Assembly: GCA_963762315.1 (NCBI GenBank)
Contig: CAVXKO010000003.1
Coordinates: forward strand, 558,001 to 622,000
Source of the DNA: RPQJ01 sp963762315
GTDB lineage: Bacteria; Pseudomonadota; Gammaproteobacteria; Steroidobacterales; Steroidobacteraceae
Direction: 5' to 3'
DNA: 64,000 nucleotides
Shown here: positions 45,934-54,439 of the stretch, piece by piece
Numbering within the stretch: position 1 is the stretch's first letter
How the letters are laid out: each line of letters starts with the position of its first letter
Program-made: the position numbers and the translations under genes
Notes under the pieces: model-generated
What the model was told of the DNA's origin: nothing
The model's database searches: none
What the model saw: only the letters and a program-made list of their open reading frames with translations

Positions 45934-46583
45934 GCGCTGGCGCCTCGCGCGGAGTCCTCGAGCACGCGGTCGAACTCGGCGAGCAGTTCGGCTTCCACGC
46001 GTTCGCGCGACGCCAGCAGTCCCGCAACGGTGGCGTCGATGCAGGCGCCGCCGGCGCGGATGCGCAGGCCGGCCCCCAGGCCGGCCACGTGTCGGCACTC
46101 GACCGGCTCGAGACCCGCGGCCGTCAGGCATGCGCTCGCGGCTTGCCCCGCGTTTGCGGCTGCATCGGCATCGAATTCGACCACATAGGAAGCCTGCGGC
46201 CGCAGGCTTGCGGCGGCGAATTCCGAGGCCGCTTCGATCCACTGTTCGCGTCCGGGCGCGTCCTGCCACAGCGACGCAACGGCCGGGGGCAGTCGCTGCC
46301 ACGCCTGCTCGATCAGCCCGCGCAAAGTCGCCTGCTCTGCGCGCCGCGCCGTCGTGTCGAGCGCCGCCCGCCGTTCACCGATGGCCCGCTCGATCTGCCG
46401 CCGTTCCTCCTCGATCGCCTGCCGCAGTCGCGCACGCGCTTCCTGCCGGGCACGCACGACGATCGAACGCGCCTGTTCCTCGGCGGCGGAGCGAATCGCG
46501 AGCGTGCGTGACTCCTGTTCCCGCGCCACCCGGCGGAGCAACCCTTCGGTCTGGGCCTGCAGTACCGTGACGGTTTCGTTCAT
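45930..46583 (-). CDS. ntpE: V/A-type ATPase subunit E (peripheral stalk)
   Basis: 217 residues. Long N-terminal amphipathic helix rich in Glu/Arg (RSAAEEQARSIVVRARQEAR) then a compact C-terminal domain, as in E subunits. Overlaps its neighbours on both sides by 4 bp. Confidence 0.85.
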   Translation of the reverse strand: MNETVTVLQAQTEGLLRRVAREQESRTLAIRSAAEEQARSIVVRARQEARARLRQAIEEERRQIERAIGERRAALDTTARRAEQATLRGLIEQAWQRLPPAVASLWQDAPGREQWIEAASEFAAASLRPQASYVVEFDADAAANAGQAASACLTAAGLEPVECRHVAGLGAGLRIRAGGACIDATVAGLLASRERVEAELLAEFDRVLEDSARGASA

Positions 46584-46879
46584 GTCTCGATTCCCAGTGC
46601 GCCGCGCACTTCGTGCGCGAGATCGGGCGGCGTGCCGCGACCGAACACGTCGGGCACGACCGCGACGAGCGGTGCCTCGCGCGCGAGCGCAGCTTCGAGT
46701 TCCTCGATCGGCAGCTGTGCGGCGAACGGCGCCGACAGCAGGATCAGCTCGGCGCCGTCCGCGCCCGCGCGGCGCAACGTCGCCAGTGCATCGGCAGGAT
46801 CGGGCACCCAGGTTTTCACGCCGGCGAGGCGGAATCCCGCTGCCGTGGCTTCGTCGCCGATGTAGACGGTGTAGGCCAT
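46580..46879 (-). CDS. V/A-type ATPase subunit F
   Basis: 99 residues. Small Rossmann-like protein: YTVYIGDEATAAGFRLAGVK, GAELILLSAPFAAQL, VVAVVPDVFGRG. Matches the central-stalk F subunit. One bp separates it from the c-subunit gene. Confidence 0.88.
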   Translation of the reverse strand: MAYTVYIGDEATAAGFRLAGVKTWVPDPADALATLRRAGADGAELILLSAPFAAQLPIEELEAALAREAPLVAVVPDVFGRGTPPDLAHEVRGALGIET

Positions 46880-46880
46880 C

Positions 46881-47234
46881 TCAGCCCAGGCGGTTGAGGA
46901 TCAGGATCGACACGATCAGGCCGTAGATCGCGATGCCCTCGGCGAGCCCCACCAGCACGAGCACGCGGCCGAACAGTTCCGGTTTCTCCGCGAGGGCGCC
47001 CAGTGCCGCCGTGCCGACCTGCGCCACGGCGTAGCCGGCGCCGAGCGCCGCCAACCCGGCCGAGACCGCAGCCGAAGCAAAGCCCCAGCGCAGCACTCCC
47101 GGATCGATGGCGACAGCCTGGCCGGCTTCCGCCGCGAACGCGGGCGCCGCCAGCACGAGCGCGACCGTGGCCACGACGACCGTGATCGCCGACAGGGTGA
47201 ACAGGGCAAGGATCCAGCGGGTGGAGAATTTCAT
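46881..47234 (-). CDS. ntpK: V/A-type ATPase membrane rotor subunit K (c-ring)
   Basis: 117 residues. An N-terminal signal-like helix ending LAAPAFAAEA precedes a single helical hairpin: AALGAGYAVAQVGTAALGAL and VGLAEGIAIYGLIVSILI. The ion-binding Glu is E99. The single-hairpin form (not the doubled V-type) gives one carboxylate per subunit. H+ or Na+ selectivity cannot be decided here. Confidence 0.93.
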   Translation of the reverse strand: MKFSTRWILALFTLSAITVVVATVALVLAAPAFAAEAGQAVAIDPGVLRWGFASAAVSAGLAALGAGYAVAQVGTAALGALAEKPELFGRVLVLVGLAEGIAIYGLIVSILILNRLG

Positions 47235-49069
47235 GGCTTGCTTCCCGGCAGGGGGAGGGGAGTCCGTAGGTGCGGCGGGAGCGGTTCGAACGGCCGACCG
47301 CGCGCGGTGAGGAACCGGATGAAGAATTCGAACAGGATCAAACGCGTGGTCTGGATGCCGACCACGAGGCCTTCGAGGGCGATGATCGCGGCGTTGCCGA
47401 CGATGAGCACCGGCCAGTAGCCCGGCCCCGCCGCTTCAGCCATGCCGACGACGGCAGTGCACAGGCCTGCATGCGCGAGCGCGAACGCGCCGACGCGCAC
47501 GAACGAGATCGTGTTCACCGCGAGCTGCAGCATGTGCTCCAGCGTCTCGCCCGCGGCCGCGCCGAATGCCGCTGCGCGATCCTTCTTCGCGGTGAGCGCG
47601 GCGCCGCCGAGGGCCCAGGCGATGCCGACCGGCAGCAGCCAGAGCGCGCGCGCATCGAGCACCGTGCCGACGACGCCCAGGTACGCCGCGAGCACGCCCG
47701 CCGGGGACGCGAGCCACTGGAGCAGCCGGCCGCGCCACGAATGCTGCAGGGCGTCGATCAACTGGCCGAGCGTGATCACCACGACACCGAAGCAGAGCGC
47801 GGTGCCCAGTACGACCAGCGGCGACTCGAGTGGATGCACCCACATCGGTGGCAAGAGATCTTCACGCGCGAACACGCTGCCGAAGGCGAATCCGAACACC
47901 ACGGCGACGAGACCGCCCGGCACCAGCAGCCGCAACGCCGGCATGCGATTGCGCAGCGACCAGCCGGCGAACGCGACGACGAGGCCCTGGGCGACGTCTC
48001 CGAACATGAAGCCGAACATCAGGGGCGCCAGCAGCGCAACGACCATGCTCGGGTCGGCCTCGCCGCCGGTCGGCACGCCCATCAGCCGCGTGAACACTTC
48101 GAAGGGACGCGCCCAGCGCGGGTTGTGCAGCACGGATGGCGGGACTTCGCCCTCCGGGCAGGCCGTGAAACGCAGCAGGTAATGCAGCTGCCGCGCATCG
48201 AGCGCCGCCCGCAGCTTCTTGTCGTCGCCGTCGGAGCACCAGCCCGTGATCCACGCGAAGTGTTCCGTCACCGGCAACTCGGGCACGTGCGCGACGACCC
48301 ATGCTGCGAGCGAAATCTCGCCGAGCGCGTCGGACAGCGCGTGGCGTTCGTTGAGCGCGTCCAGCGTGGCGCGCGCGGCCTGTTCGCGTTCGTCGAGCGA
48401 GCGCTGGAGTCCGGCGATCGCACCGGCCAGTTGCGCGCGGTCGGCAGGCAGGCCGGCAGGCAGCCCGATGGCGCGAGCCTTGCGCGCGACGAGCGACTGG
48501 TCGAGGTCGCCCATGTCCTCCTCGGCACCGATTGCGATCAGGAACTGCTCGTCGTTAGCGGCGAGTCGCTGGGTAATGACTGCTGCAGGCAGGGTCAACG
48601 GCTGGCCGCCCAGCGGCATCACGTACACCCGGCTCGCGAGCACCGGACCGGCTGCGGCGACTCGATCGAGGCGCGGCAACGATGCGCCGCCGGCTTGCTG
48701 CAGCCGATCGATCAGGGAGGCCTCGCTGCGTGCCTGCGCGATGGATTCCAGTTCCGCCACCGCGGGATCGGCTTCGCGGCTCCAGGCGCGCAGCGTGTCG
48801 ATGGCCCGCTGCGGGACCTCCGTCAGCTGGTGATCGGCATCCGGCGCGCGGAAGTTGGGTTGCGGCCACCAGTGCGCGTAGCGCCTGGCCAGGGCCTCGT
48901 ATTCGTCGAGCACGTGGCGCAGGTCCGGCAGCGCGAGCCGCGACTCCGACTGGCTGTAGGCCTGCAGTTGCACGAGCCCGGTCTGCGCCAGGCAGTCGAG
49001 GGCCACGCCGAGTTCCTCGCGCGAGGTGAGCAGCTCGAACCAGTTCGCCAGCCGCGGCCGGATGCTCAT
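47231..49069 (-). CDS. ntpI: V/A-type ATPase subunit I (a-subunit homologue)
   Basis: 612 residues. Cytoplasmic N-terminal half with coiled coils, then about seven membrane helices from residue 340 (MFGFMFGDVAQGLVVAFAGW, GVAWALGGAALT-type segments, SFVRVGAFALAHAGLC). The conserved Arg in FVRVGAFALAHAG is the expected ion-path residue. Start at 49069 (MSIRPRLANWFELL) overlaps the C subunit stop. Confidence 0.94.
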   Translation of the reverse strand: MSIRPRLANWFELLTSREELGVALDCLAQTGLVQLQAYSQSESRLALPDLRHVLDEYEALARRYAHWWPQPNFRAPDADHQLTEVPQRAIDTLRAWSREADPAVAELESIAQARSEASLIDRLQQAGGASLPRLDRVAAAGPVLASRVYVMPLGGQPLTLPAAVITQRLAANDEQFLIAIGAEEDMGDLDQSLVARKARAIGLPAGLPADRAQLAGAIAGLQRSLDEREQAARATLDALNERHALSDALGEISLAAWVVAHVPELPVTEHFAWITGWCSDGDDKKLRAALDARQLHYLLRFTACPEGEVPPSVLHNPRWARPFEVFTRLMGVPTGGEADPSMVVALLAPLMFGFMFGDVAQGLVVAFAGWSLRNRMPALRLLVPGGLVAVVFGFAFGSVFAREDLLPPMWVHPLESPLVVLGTALCFGVVVITLGQLIDALQHSWRGRLLQWLASPAGVLAAYLGVVGTVLDARALWLLPVGIAWALGGAALTAKKDRAAAFGAAAGETLEHMLQLAVNTISFVRVGAFALAHAGLCTAVVGMAEAAGPGYWPVLIVGNAAIIALEGLVVGIQTTRLILFEFFIRFLTARGRPFEPLPPHLRTPLPLPGSKP

Positions 49070-49848
49070 GCGCGCGGCTCGCTCGCGCCGTGCAGGGCGC
49101 GCAGTGCGACGCTGCCGCGCATCTGCGTGAGGTCGAGCGCCGCGAGTCCGAGCCACGCGACGGTTGCGACCGGGGAGAGCGGATTGCGGCGCAACGCGAC
49201 CAGCAGTCGCCGTTCCAGCCGGCCGAGTGTCTGGGCCGAGACCACGCTTTCGGGCGCTGCCGCGATCTCGGCGCGTGCGGCGAGAACCTGCTTCAGCACC
49301 CGCTCCAAAGACACTTCGTTCGGCGCGCGCATGGGCCACAGCGATCGCCAGTGTCGCAACCACGCGCCCATCACGTCGGGCGAACCGGACCGGGGGGCGA
49401 ATCCGGCGGCGAGCGGCGCGAAGGCCGTGCGCTGCAGGCTCGCCGCGCGCTGGCGCGGATCCTCGGCCACGACCGGGCCGAGCACCGGGTCACTGCGCAT
49501 CCACTCGGGCGACTTTCCGCCGCGCGCCAGCTTCTGGAGCGCGGGCAGGTACGGCAGCCAGCGCAGCCACGCGATGGCGTCGCGCCACGCCGCCGGCTGC
49601 CATGCGGCGACTTCATCCACGTGCGCGAGCCAGCGGCGGCGCAGCTTCTGTTCCGCTTCGTGGACCGGCGTGCGCGCCGTGAGGTCGTGGGTCCACGGCG
49701 CGAGTGCGGTCGTGCCGGCGATCTGCAGCAAACCGCCCAGGTCGCGTGTTGCATGCAGGCGTTGCCAGTCCGCCGCGGTCGGCCGCGAGCCGAGACGCGC
49801 CTGCAGCCGCGCCTGCGAATAGGCGAACGCGCAATCAGGGTGGCTCAT
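49066..49848 (-). CDS. ntpC: V/A-type ATPase subunit C (d-like)
   Basis: 260 residues, alpha-helical. Start at 49848 (MSHPDCAFAYSQARLQARLG) is chosen because the Y(A/S)xARxxAR opening is typical of C subunits. Sequence is poorly conserved, and the assignment rests partly on position between the I subunit and the coiled-coil gene. Confidence 0.8.
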   Translation of the reverse strand: MSHPDCAFAYSQARLQARLGSRPTAADWQRLHATRDLGGLLQIAGTTALAPWTHDLTARTPVHEAEQKLRRRWLAHVDEVAAWQPAAWRDAIAWLRWLPYLPALQKLARGGKSPEWMRSDPVLGPVVAEDPRQRAASLQRTAFAPLAAGFAPRSGSPDVMGAWLRHWRSLWPMRAPNEVSLERVLKQVLAARAEIAAAPESVVSAQTLGRLERRLLVALRRNPLSPVATVAWLGLAALDLTQMRGSVALRALHGASEPRA

Positions 49849-50185
49849 GATCACGGGAGGCGAGGCGGCGGGCGAGCTGCTCGATCGCGCGTTGCGCGAT
49901 CGATTCGAGCGATTCGCGATCTGCGCCGGCGGTCCGTGCCTGGGCATCGAGTTGGGAGAGCGTATCCGCGAGGCGAGCCTGGGCCCTCACGTGCAGTCGC
50001 GAGGCCCGGTCGCGGGCGCGGTCGAGGATCTGGCGACGAGTTTCACGCGCCGCCTGGAGGACCGCGTCGGCATCGGATTGCGCCGCGCGGATCGCCACAG
50101 CAGCGTCCCGCTCGACCTCGAGCACGCGGTTCATCGCGTCTGCCACGGTCATGTCGGGAATCGAATTCGCCATTGCGGCGGACAC
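49835..50185 (-). CDS. V/A-type ATPase coiled-coil stalk subunit (G/H type)
   Basis: 116 residues, almost entirely charged/Ala-rich helix (VLEVERDAAVAIRAAQSDAD, TRRQILDRARDRASRLHVRA). First gene of the operon, overlapping subunit C by 14 bp. Matches the short G/H peripheral-stalk partner of subunit E. The start could also be ATG 50173 or 50152. Confidence 0.78.
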   Translation of the reverse strand: MSAAMANSIPDMTVADAMNRVLEVERDAAVAIRAAQSDADAVLQAARETRRQILDRARDRASRLHVRAQARLADTLSQLDAQARTAGADRESLESIAQRAIEQLARRLASRDHEPP

Positions 50186-50325
50186 GCCGTTCGACGAGGC
50201 GGGCGCGCGAAATGCGCACCCGCGCGGCGTTGATCCAGCCTCACCTTACGGGTGGGCGATCCGTCCCGAATCCGCAGAATCCCTTACGCAGCAGAGAGTT
50301 GCCGCCGACGCGGCGGGGAACGGGC

Positions 50326-50598
50326 TCAGCTGCCGTGGTTTTCCATCATCAGCCCGGTGCCGCCGCGCGAAACGTGCGCGACGACCGCCGTGCGGCGATG
50401 GATCTTGGTCACGGTGCCGAGGCTGATCGCGAACGCCAGTTCGACCGTCTGGCCCTTGCGCAGCCCCATGTCGCCGGTTTCGACGAACACGCCGGTCGCG
50501 CTCAGGTTGCGCGCACGGCACAGACGCCGCCGGTGGCCGGGCAGGAGCACGTACACGGTGGTGCGTGCACGGTGACGGGTGGTGAGTCTTCGTTCCAA
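50326..50598 (-). CDS. PilZ-domain protein
   Basis: 90 residues. An Arg-rich start (RRLTTRHRARTTVYVLLPGH) gives the RxxxR-type element and NLSATGVFVE gives the (D/N)xSxxG element of cyclic-di-GMP-binding PilZ domains; GTVTKIHRRTAVVAHVSRGG completes the barrel. A single stand-alone PilZ domain. Divergent from murI; its target is unknown. Confidence 0.85.
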   Translation of the reverse strand: MERRLTTRHRARTTVYVLLPGHRRRLCRARNLSATGVFVETGDMGLRKGQTVELAFAISLGTVTKIHRRTAVVAHVSRGGTGLMMENHGS

Positions 50599-50756
50599 GG
50601 CGCCGCTCTATTATTCGTTGTCCGTGACGGCTGTCTGAGCGCAATTATGCACGGACCGGCCGCAGAGTGAAGAGGCCGGCCAAAACATCACGTTATGTCG
50701 AGTGGGCCCTGCGGTATTCTGCGCGCCACAATGCACGGCCCGGCCCGGATTCCCGC

Positions 50757-51623
50757 ATGAGCGCATCTCCTCCCGCGGGCGCGGCAGCGCCCATCGGCGT
50801 GTTCGACTCCGGCGTCGGCGGACTCACCGTCCTCAGCGCGCTGATGCGCAAGCTGCCGGCCGAAAGCTTCGTGTATCTCGGCGATACGGCACGCCTGCCT
50901 TACGGCACCAAGAGTCCCGAGTCGATCCGTCGCTATGCGCTGCAGGCCGCTGCCCTGCTGCACGACCGCGGCGTGAAATGCCTGGTCGTCGCGTGCAACA
51001 CGGCTTCGGCCGTCGCGCTCGATGCGTTGACCCGGGAGTTCGCGCCCGTGCCGGTGGTCGGGGTGCTCGAGCCCGGCGCCGCGGCTGCGTGCCGCGCCAC
51101 CCGCGGCGGGCGCATCGCTGTCATCGCGACGGAGAGCACGGTGCGCGGCGGCGCGTACCAGGCTGCGATCGCTCGCCGCCTGCCGGGCGCCGAGGTGACC
51201 GCCCGCGCCTGTCCGCTCTTCGTCGCGCTGGCCGAGGAGGGGTGGACCGACGGTCCCGTCGTCGAAGCCGTCGTGCATCGCTATCTCGATGACCTGTTCG
51301 CACCCTCGCAGGGCGCGGCACGTCCGGACACGCTCGTCCTCGGCTGCACCCACTTCCCGGTACTGGCGCCCGCCATCCGCGCGGTGCTCGGTCCGAAGGT
51401 CGCGATCGTCGATTCCGCTGAAACCACTGCGGCAGCCCTGACCGAAGTACTCGCGAACGCCGGGCTGCGCGCGACGGGTCCGGGCCCGGGACGCGTGAGC
51501 CTCCTGGCCACCGACGGGCCGGAGCGGTTCGCCCGGGTGGGCGCAACGTTCCTCGGCCGCCCGATTGCGCCGGCCGACGTCGAGATAGTCGACCTGCCCG
51601 GGACCGGCCGCACGGCCGCTTGA
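50757..51623 (+). CDS. murI: glutamate racemase
   Basis: Makes D-glutamate for peptidoglycan. 288 residues with GVFDSGVGGLTV, YLGDTARLPYGTK, VVACNTASAVA (first catalytic Cys), GVLEPGAAAA, ATESTVRGGAY and LGCTHFPVL (second Cys). ATG 50757 is chosen; it gives the usual short lead before the first motif. Followed 45 bp later by a methyltransferase gene. Confidence 0.96.
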   Translation: MSASPPAGAAAPIGVFDSGVGGLTVLSALMRKLPAESFVYLGDTARLPYGTKSPESIRRYALQAAALLHDRGVKCLVVACNTASAVALDALTREFAPVPVVGVLEPGAAAACRATRGGRIAVIATESTVRGGAYQAAIARRLPGAEVTARACPLFVALAEEGWTDGPVVEAVVHRYLDDLFAPSQGAARPDTLVLGCTHFPVLAPAIRAVLGPKVAIVDSAETTAAALTEVLANAGLRATGPGPGRVSLLATDGPERFARVGATFLGRPIAPADVEIVDLPGTGRTAA

Positions 51624-51668
51624 CTGCGAGCTGCTTTCCACCGATTTTCTGCGCACGGAGGATCTTCC

Positions 51669-52856
51669 ATGCTCGAACTGCAACACGGACTGAAGCTCGA
51701 CAAGACCCTGGACGAGAAGGCACGCCAGAACTTCGTGTCGGGCTTGCGCGCCTACATCCTGAACGACATGGCGACGGACATGCGCACCGCCTACGAGGTC
51801 GACGTGCGCCCCCGCTTCGAGCGGCAGCACGGCCGGGCGCCGCGCGACGGCGCAGAAGTGCATGCGGCGATTCGCGGCCACGACCATTTCAAGTTCTACT
51901 CGAGCCTGCGGGTCACGGCGCAGGACATGGTCTGGCAGACCGTGCTGCCGGTCGTGGACCGCGAACGCGACGCGCTGGCCGAGCGGGCCGGGAACCTCGC
52001 GAAGCAAAGACCCGAGGTGAAGCTCGAACTCGACCCGGCGCTCGCGGTGCCGCGCTCGGTCAGCGCCATCGACGTGCACCTGATGCCAGGCAACTACGAT
52101 CGCGAGCACGGGCCGGACGACTTGAGCGCCGGCGCCGTCTACGACAACGGCCTCGCAGTCTTCTCCTTCGGGTTGATGGGCCAGAACCTCGACGACATCG
52201 GGCAGTCCATCTCGCGCTTCGTGCGCGCGAAGTATCCGGGCTTCGAGCCGCGCCGCATCCTCGACCTCGGTTGCACCATCGGCCACAACACGGGCTCGTG
52301 GAAGGACACCTATCCGCAGGCCGACGTCACCGGCATCGACGTCGCCGCGCCGTGCCTGCGCTACGGCGCGGCCCGCGCCCGCGCGCAGGGGCGTGCCGTG
52401 TCGTTCCGCCAGATGAATGCGGAATCGCTCGCCTATCCGGACGCGAGCTTCGATCTCGTGTTCTCGTCGATGTTCCTGCACGAAGTGCCGCGCAAGGGCA
52501 TCGCGAAGGTGCTCGCCGAAGCCCGCCGCGTGCTGAAGCCGGGCGGCCTGATGCTGCACATGGAACTGCCGCCGAATTCGCAGATGTCGGCGTACGACGC
52601 GTTCTACCTGGACTGGGACAGCTATTACAACAACGAGCCGTACTACAAGCCGTTTCGCGACCAGCGTCCCGAGGCGCTCTGCAAGGCGGCGGGTTTCGAT
52701 CCGAAGCAGTACGTGCAGTTCGTGGTGCCGAGCGTCGGCTGGTACGGCGAGAACGGGTTCGAGCGCGCGCTCGCCGCCGAGACCGAGGTCGACAGCGACA
52801 AGACCGGGCGCCTCGCCGACGGCATCCAGTGGTTCTGCTTCGGCGCCTGGAAGTGA
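51669..52856 (+). CDS. class I SAM-dependent methyltransferase
   Basis: 395 residues. An all-helical N-terminal region of about 190 residues, then the Rossmann methyltransferase fold: ILDLGCTIGHNTGSW (motif I), VTGIDVAAPCLRYG, NAESLAYPDASFDLVFSSMF and RRVLKPGGLMLHMELPP. Substrate unknown; the long N-terminal domain is unlike small-molecule housekeeping methyltransferases. CGGAGGA lies 5 nt before the ATG. Confidence 0.88.
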   Translation: MLELQHGLKLDKTLDEKARQNFVSGLRAYILNDMATDMRTAYEVDVRPRFERQHGRAPRDGAEVHAAIRGHDHFKFYSSLRVTAQDMVWQTVLPVVDRERDALAERAGNLAKQRPEVKLELDPALAVPRSVSAIDVHLMPGNYDREHGPDDLSAGAVYDNGLAVFSFGLMGQNLDDIGQSISRFVRAKYPGFEPRRILDLGCTIGHNTGSWKDTYPQADVTGIDVAAPCLRYGAARARAQGRAVSFRQMNAESLAYPDASFDLVFSSMFLHEVPRKGIAKVLAEARRVLKPGGLMLHMELPPNSQMSAYDAFYLDWDSYYNNEPYYKPFRDQRPEALCKAAGFDPKQYVQFVVPSVGWYGENGFERALAAETEVDSDKTGRLADGIQWFCFGAWK

Positions 52857-52859
52857 CGC

Positions 52860-53285
52860 ATGGCTGAGCGGCGTTCACTGCCTCGCACCATCCGCGGCGG
52901 CCGGCCCGTGTTCTTTGCCGATCCCGCCGTCGACAAGGTCATCGCGATGATGCTGCACCTCGCGAGCGAGGTCTGGGCATTGCGCGAGCGGCTCGCCGCG
53001 CTCGAGGCGATCGGGCGCGCGCGCGGCGTCGTCCTCGAAGGCGAAGTCGACCGGCACTCGTTCTCGGCCGACGACGCGGCGCGACTCGAGGCGCAGCGTC
53101 GCGAGTTCATCGACGGATTGTTCCGGGTATTGAAGGCTGACTTGCCGCCCGCGGCGGCGAGCAAGCCCGAGCCCGCGTCCGCCGGCCTGCGCCTGGTGAA
53201 GTCGCGCAGGGCGCCCGCGCAGGCAAAGGCGGCTAAGGTGCGTGCGAAGAAGCCCTCGCGCCGCCCGAAAGCGAGGAATCGCTAG
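52860..53285 (+). CDS. hypothetical protein with basic tail
   Basis: 141 residues. N-terminal RRSLPRTIRGGRPVFFADP, a helical middle (MMLHLASEVWALRERLAALE) and a Lys/Arg/Ala-rich tail (QAKAAKVRAKKPSRRPKARN). It starts 3 bp after the methyltransferase stop, so it is translated with it. No family recognised. Confidence 0.7.
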   Translation: MAERRSLPRTIRGGRPVFFADPAVDKVIAMMLHLASEVWALRERLAALEAIGRARGVVLEGEVDRHSFSADDAARLEAQRREFIDGLFRVLKADLPPAAASKPEPASAGLRLVKSRRAPAQAKAAKVRAKKPSRRPKARNR

Positions 53286-53319
53286 CCCGCCGCCGGCTCC
53301 GCGACGGGCCGCGGCGACT

Positions 53320-54336
53320 TCAGGCCGCGGTGTCCTGCTTGCCGAAGCGCTGCGCCGCCACCGAGACGAGGACCGACGCGGCGAGGATCGCGCCGATGAT
53401 CGACAGCGACCACGCGATCGGGAACTTGCCGCCGAATGCCTGGTTGAGCCACACCATCTTCAGGCCGACGAACACCAGGATCACGCCGAGCCCGTACTTC
53501 AGGTACTGGAACATCCGCACCACGTTCGCGAGCAGGAAGTACATCGCGCGCAGGCCGAGGATCGCGAAGATGTTCGAGGTGAAGACGATCAGCGGCTCGT
53601 TGGTGAGCGCGAAGATCGCGGGCACCGAGTCGATGGCGAAGATGATGTCCGAGAACTCGATGAAGAGCAGGGCGACGAAGAGCGGCGTCGCATAGAGCAC
53701 GCCTTCGTGCCGCAGCCAGAACCGGTCGCCCTCGATCTTCGGCCACACCGGCATGAAGCGTCGCAGCAGCCGGATCAGGGGATTGCGCTCCGGGTCGAGC
53801 GGCTTCTCCGGCAGGAAGATGATCTTGATGCCCGTGAGGATCAGGAACACGCCGAACACCACGATCACCCAGTGGTACTGCATCAGCACCGAGCCGAGCG
53901 AGATGAACAGCGCCCGGAACACGAGCGCGCCGAGGATGCCGTAGAAGAGCACGCGGTGCTGGTACTTCAGCGGGACGGCGAAGTAGGAGAACACCGCGAC
54001 GAACACGAAGATATTGTCGACGGCGAGCGCCTTCTCCACGACATAGCCCGCCAGGAACTCGAGCGACGAGTCGCGCGCGAGCTGGGCATGGTCGAGGCCA
54101 GCCAGCGCGGGCACCTGCGGCAGGTGCCAGTTCGCATACAGGTAGAACGCGAAATTGAAGGCGAGCGCGAGCGCGACCCAGACCACGCTCCAGGTGGCCG
54201 CCTCGCGCACGGTGACTTCGTGGGCGTCGCGATGGAAGACGCCGAGATCGAGCGCCAGCATCGCGAGCACGAACACCGTGAACCCGGCGTAGAACCACCA
54301 GTACTGCTCGAAGGGGAACAACAGGATGTCGGGCAT
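53320..54336 (-). CDS. TerC-family membrane protein
   Basis: 338 residues, about nine helices. Motifs of TerC/Alx: LEFLAGYVVEKALAVDNIFV (acidic, metal-facing helix) and FIEFSDIIFAIDSVPAIFAL. Family members export Mn or other metals, or support metal loading of exported proteins. A promoter with a palindromic spacer lies about 65 bp upstream. Confidence 0.94.
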   Translation of the reverse strand: MPDILLFPFEQYWWFYAGFTVFVLAMLALDLGVFHRDAHEVTVREAATWSVVWVALALAFNFAFYLYANWHLPQVPALAGLDHAQLARDSSLEFLAGYVVEKALAVDNIFVFVAVFSYFAVPLKYQHRVLFYGILGALVFRALFISLGSVLMQYHWVIVVFGVFLILTGIKIIFLPEKPLDPERNPLIRLLRRFMPVWPKIEGDRFWLRHEGVLYATPLFVALLFIEFSDIIFAIDSVPAIFALTNEPLIVFTSNIFAILGLRAMYFLLANVVRMFQYLKYGLGVILVFVGLKMVWLNQAFGGKFPIAWSLSIIGAILAASVLVSVAAQRFGKQDTAA

Positions 54337-54400
54337 GGCGAACTCGGCTCCGTGCGGGACGCGGGCGGGGCACGGGCGCCCCTCCGTCGTTCACCGCCGC

Positions 54401-54430
54401 ATGATACACGAATTGTAATTCGTGCTACAA
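54401..54430 (-). promoter_or_regulatory. promoter of the terC-family gene with a palindromic spacer
   Basis: On the minus strand: TTGTAG (54430-54425), an 18-bp spacer CACGAATTACAATTCGTG, then TATCAT (54406-54401). The spacer is a perfect palindrome, CACGAATT-AC-AATTCGTG. The -10 matches consensus at five of six positions. A repressor or MerR-like activator could bind it. Start codon is about 65 nt downstream. Confidence 0.55.
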
Positions 54431-54439
54431 AATTCTAGT

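Noticed and set aside
42164..50185. F-type ATP synthase
   Set aside because: Subunits I, C, D and the A-type extra domain mark it as V/A-type; no delta, epsilon or a-subunit of F-type is present.
54337..54439. Possible yybP-ykoY (Mn) riboswitch upstream of the terC-family gene
   Set aside because: The 5' region is short and lacks the conserved internal loops; a palindromic promoter explains it better.
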